Below, piece by piece: positions 5,647 to 7,132 of a DNA stretch of 7,132 nucleotides (within the stretch, counting starts at the first letter, position 1; each line of letters starts with the position of its first letter). The position numbers were made by a program, and so were the translations under genes. Origin of the DNA: Bacteriovoracaceae bacterium (GTDB lineage Bacteria > Bdellovibrionota > Bacteriovoracia > Bacteriovoracales > Bacteriovoracaceae). Location of the stretch: the NCBI GenBank assembly GCA_018060635.1, contig JAGOVR010000078.1:1-7132 (forward strand), read 5' to 3'. Below the pieces are notes generated by a model. It did not search any database and was not told the origin of the DNA. It was given only the letters and a program-made list of their open reading frames with translations.

Positions 5647-6192
5647 TTATTTAGCACAATTTATACAAAGATTTGTATAAGGAACAGCCTTAAGCCTACT
5701 CATGGCGATTTCATCACCACAGGTTTGGCAATAACCAAAAGTGCCTGCCGCAATCTTAACAAGTGCCTCATTGATTTGTATAAGCTCATGATGCGAGAGT
5801 TCATCTAAAGCATCTAAGACTTCATTATTTTCTAAACTAAGTGATTGCTCATCCAAGTTAGCAGTCAAAGGATCTCCTCCTTTCTTCTTATTTTTATCTT
5901 TCTCTATAGCAACAACTCTCTTCATAATTTCATTTTTTTTACTTTCAAGTTGCTGATGAATGTCTTTATACTTTTCCATTTTAATTTCCCTTTTATACTT
6001 TTTTTTGTTTCCCATGAGAAAATAAAATCCCCAGTAAAAACAAACAACGACAATCAATATGTTTATACACAAAAAAACAAAATTAATCCATAAGTTATAT
6101 GTTGGATTATGGTCTAAAATGGATATACGCAAGAAAAGAGCTGATCCTCCCAAGAGCATTAAGAGTATTCCTCCCATTCTAGTGGCAAGCAT
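5647..6192 (-). CDS. TraR/DksA-family zinc-finger protein with an in-frame N-terminal two-helix membrane segment
   Basis: The C-terminal part (about 72-181) is a TraR/DksA-type protein: an alpha-helical region with LENNEVLDALDEL (120-132), then a C4 zinc finger C155-x2-C158-x17-C176-x2-C179, the same spacing as in DksA. Such proteins usually bind RNA polymerase through its secondary channel. The DPxDxA tip motif of DksA is not kept (DPLTAN, 107-112). Residues 1-71 add two hydrophobic segments (about 7-26 and 34-59), a loop with little positive charge, and KKKYKR after the second helix. This predicts a hairpin anchor with both ends in the cytoplasm. The ATG at 6192 overlaps the previous gene by 14 nt. 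Alternative starts are M6 (6177), M12 (6159, strong Shine-Dalgarno) and M72 (5979, good Shine-Dalgarno, giving the usual ~110-residue soluble protein). Which start is used is open: the domain is certain, the fused membrane part less so. Confidence 0.75.
   Translation of the reverse strand: MLATRMGGILLMLLGGSALFLRISILDHNPTYNLWINFVFLCINILIVVVCFYWGFYFLMGNKKKYKREIKMEKYKDIHQQLESKKNEIMKRVVAIEKDKNKKKGGDPLTANLDEQSLSLENNEVLDALDELSHHELIQINEALVKIAAGTFGYCQTCGDEIAMSRLKAVPYTNLCINCAK
5977..5992 (-). promoter_or_regulatory. Internal ribosome-binding site and start for a soluble TraR/DksA-like protein
   Basis: On the minus strand AAGGGA lies 7 nt before an in-frame ATG (5979-5977), codon 72 of the long reading frame. 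Starting here gives a 110-residue protein beginning MEKYKDIHQQ, the usual size of stand-alone TraR/DksA-family members. The site may be the true start or a second start inside a longer gene. The purines also simply encode the basic stretch after the second helix, so their presence is not proof. Confidence 0.45.
6157..6175 (-). promoter_or_regulatory. Strong Shine-Dalgarno with in-frame ATG inside the membrane segment
   Basis: On the minus strand GGGAGGA is followed after 9 nt by ATG (6159-6157), codon 12 of the long frame. It is one of the strongest anti-16S matches in the window. It supports translation of the membrane segment, but a start here would trim the first hydrophobic helix to about 14 residues. 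The same GGAGG bases could also occur only because they encode Gly-Gly. Confidence 0.35.
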
Positions 6193-6853
6193 GAGATATC
6201 CCTGTTTTTAAACGAATATACAAAGTTAAAAGACCTAAGCTTAAAAGAAAAAAAGAAAGGATAAGTGAGTTTTTCTGCTGTAAGGGAGTCAGAACTTTTC
6301 TCATCAGATGAGGCGCAAAGACCATAGCAGGTAAAGTTCCTACCCAAAACATGAACATAGCAACTAATCCCAATCCTTTATTCTGAAAAGTGATCAAAGA
6401 AAAAATTACGCTATAAAGAAGACCACATGGAAGCAAAACAGAAAGAGCTCCTATGAAAAAAGAACTTTTCATCTTAGGCTTAGGTAAAACAAATCGCTCC
6501 CAAAGTTTTCCCATACTGCTAGAGATTCTATCTAAGAAATTAAAATGATAAGTTTTTTTTATAGCAACTCTTAGTCCTAAGAAAATAAAAAAAAGACCCA
6601 TGGAGATAGTGGCAATAAACTGTAACTGTGGAGAGATCTTTTTGAGAATGCTCTCTCCTAAAAAACCTGCCAATCCTCCAAAAAAAATATACCCTAAAAG
6701 TCGCCCCACATGATAAAGCCAAATAGATTTTCCATTTTGGGAACAACTCATGACTAATCCACCACACATACCAATGCAGTGAAGACTGCCAGCTAGTCCG
6801 ATGACAAAAGCCGCCCATAAAATAAAAAGACCTGAACTTTCAGTGAGCGACAT
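6179..6853 (-). CDS. SafE/TauE-like membrane protein (DsbD/UreH-type), linked to cbb3 oxidase
   Basis: A 224-residue integral inner-membrane protein with about six hydrophobic segments (roughly 9-35, 46-66, 76-96, 130-156, 161-181 and 196-214). The first carries GLAGSLHCIGMCGGLV (19-34), the hallmark of the SafE/UreH-type group related to the DsbD transmembrane region. The fourth has LLPCGLLY (140-147) and the fifth GTLPAM (172-177), also typical. Proteins of this group often sit beside cbb3-oxidase assembly genes and are suspected of handling metal or thiol chemistry; 'sulfite exporter' is only a family label. Cysteines at 26, 30 and 143 and the terminal HACH (221-224) could bind copper, which is inference. 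The start ATG overlaps the ccoG stop by 14 nt, with AGGG 7-8 nt upstream, and the gene's own stop overlaps the next frame by 14 nt, so all three are probably translated together. Confidence 0.9.
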   Translation of the reverse strand: MSLTESSGLFILWAAFVIGLAGSLHCIGMCGGLVMSCSQNGKSIWLYHVGRLLGYIFFGGLAGFLGESILKKISPQLQFIATISMGLFFIFLGLRVAIKKTYHFNFLDRISSSMGKLWERFVLPKPKMKSSFFIGALSVLLPCGLLYSVIFSLITFQNKGLGLVAMFMFWVGTLPAMVFAPHLMRKVLTPLQQKNSLILSFFLLSLGLLTLYIRLKTGISHACH

Positions 6854-7132
6854 GACTAGGCCCTACTAAAGTGATTTCTTGTGCATTAAGAATTTTATCT
6901 CCCGCAACTACTTCTAAGATAATTTTTTTTTGTCCTTTAGCTAAAACACCTGCCTTAAAACGTAAAAAAATACTAAATTCATTTTTTCCTGATTTTAAGT
7001 GAAGTCTGCTGGCAGGAGCAATAATTTCTAAATCTGAAGATGAAAGTGTAGATGTTCGAATACTAATATTTGTACTTTCTTGAATATTATATGAAAGATG
7101 AACTTGTAATTGATTCATAATCACAGGATCAG
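6840..7132 (-). CDS. ccoG: CcoG/FixG-type cbb3-oxidase assembly protein, C-terminal Ig-like domain only
   Basis: The frame is open to the window edge and gives the last 96 residues of a protein whose start lies outside. They are mostly beta-strand-like: alternating hydrophobic residues around NQLQVHLSYN, then LKSGKNEFSIFLRF, KGQKKIILEVVAGD and a closing AQEITLVGP. This pattern, ending in a hydrophobic-GP signature shortly before the stop, fits the Ig-like C-terminal domain of CcoG (FixG, RdxA). CcoG is a membrane iron-sulphur protein that works in copper reduction for cbb3 cytochrome oxidase maturation. The ferredoxin part and membrane helices are not in the window, so the call rests on the C-terminal pattern and on the SafE-like gene downstream. 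A GTG at 7124 is not a credible start, because the frame continues upstream and the fold would be incomplete. A FixH-like protein is a less likely alternative. Confidence 0.7.
   Translation of the reverse strand, partial: DPVIMNQLQVHLSYNIQESTNISIRTSTLSSSDLEIIAPASRLHLKSGKNEFSIFLRFKAGVLAKGQKKIILEVVAGDKILNAQEITLVGPSHVAH

Noticed and set aside
1151..6093. Open frames of 65-98 codons on the plus strand (for example at 1151-1357, 2934-3230, 3652-3933 and 5845-6093)
   Set aside because: All lie antisense to well-supported genes, lack family motifs and look like mirror frames. No plus-strand gene is supported.
5980..6192. Frameshift separating a small membrane protein gene from the TraR/DksA gene
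   Set aside because: The frame is continuous with no stop or sign of a base slip. A sequencing error that removed a stop cannot be excluded, but nothing in the sequence shows one.
6840..7124. Separate small gene starting with GTG at 7124
   Set aside because: The frame continues to the window edge, and the residues look like the tail of a CcoG Ig-like domain, so it is a 5'-truncated gene rather than a complete small one.
1..7132. CRISPR array, insertion sequence, prophage, tRNA/rRNA or other mobile or defence system
   Set aside because: No repeat-spacer array, transposase, integrase, terminal inverted repeats or structural RNA was seen. All coding space is taken by recognisable housekeeping, respiratory or secretion-family genes.

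Overview
This is an AT-rich, gene-dense bacterial window. Every gene supported by the sequence lies on the minus strand, so transcription runs from high to low coordinates. The content points to a Gram-negative respiring bacterium: a cbb3-oxidase accessory gene of the ccoG/fixG type, a TraR/DksA-type zinc-finger protein, an FNR-like regulator and a CpaF-type secretion ATPase. The low GC content and this mix would fit a low-GC member of the Bdellovibrionota or a related deltaproteobacterial lineage. That placement is inference from gene content only, and my confidence in it is low.

Layout in the direction of transcription. (1) 7132-5647: the 3' end of ccoG, then a small SafE/TauE-like membrane protein gene, then a two-helix membrane segment fused in frame to a TraR/DksA-type domain. 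Both junctions are 14-nt overlaps, so this looks like the tail of a cbb3-oxidase assembly operon. (2) 5646-5532: a 115-nt spacer with a candidate promoter and a short inverted repeat. (3) 5531-2226: an FNR-like regulator, nadA (quinolinate synthase) and nadB (L-aspartate oxidase), packed with 0-nt and 6-nt gaps, almost certainly one operon. (4) 2225-2054: a 172-nt spacer with a consensus-like promoter whose -35 box sits in a perfect 17-nt palindrome. (5) 2053-920: a solitary cpaF-type ATPase gene with a GTG start. (6) 919-874: a short spacer with a hairpin that includes the eno Shine-Dalgarno. (7) 873-1: the first 291 codons of eno, cut by the window edge.

Functionally, NadB oxidises L-aspartate to iminoaspartate and NadA condenses it with dihydroxyacetone phosphate to quinolinate, the first two steps of de novo NAD synthesis. 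NadC is not in the window. The regulator at the head of that operon keeps four cysteines that match the Fe-S ligands of FNR in relative position. This suggests, but does not prove, oxygen- or redox-linked control of an operon that itself encodes an oxygen-labile Fe-S enzyme. The neighbouring cbb3-assembly genes belong to microaerobic respiration, so much of the window has a redox theme.

Most of the window is well-known housekeeping. I found no convincing unknown multi-gene system. The observations most worth a second look are the membrane-tethered TraR/DksA-like ORF, the FNR-nadA-nadB arrangement, and the palindromes and SD-pairing hairpins in the three spacers.
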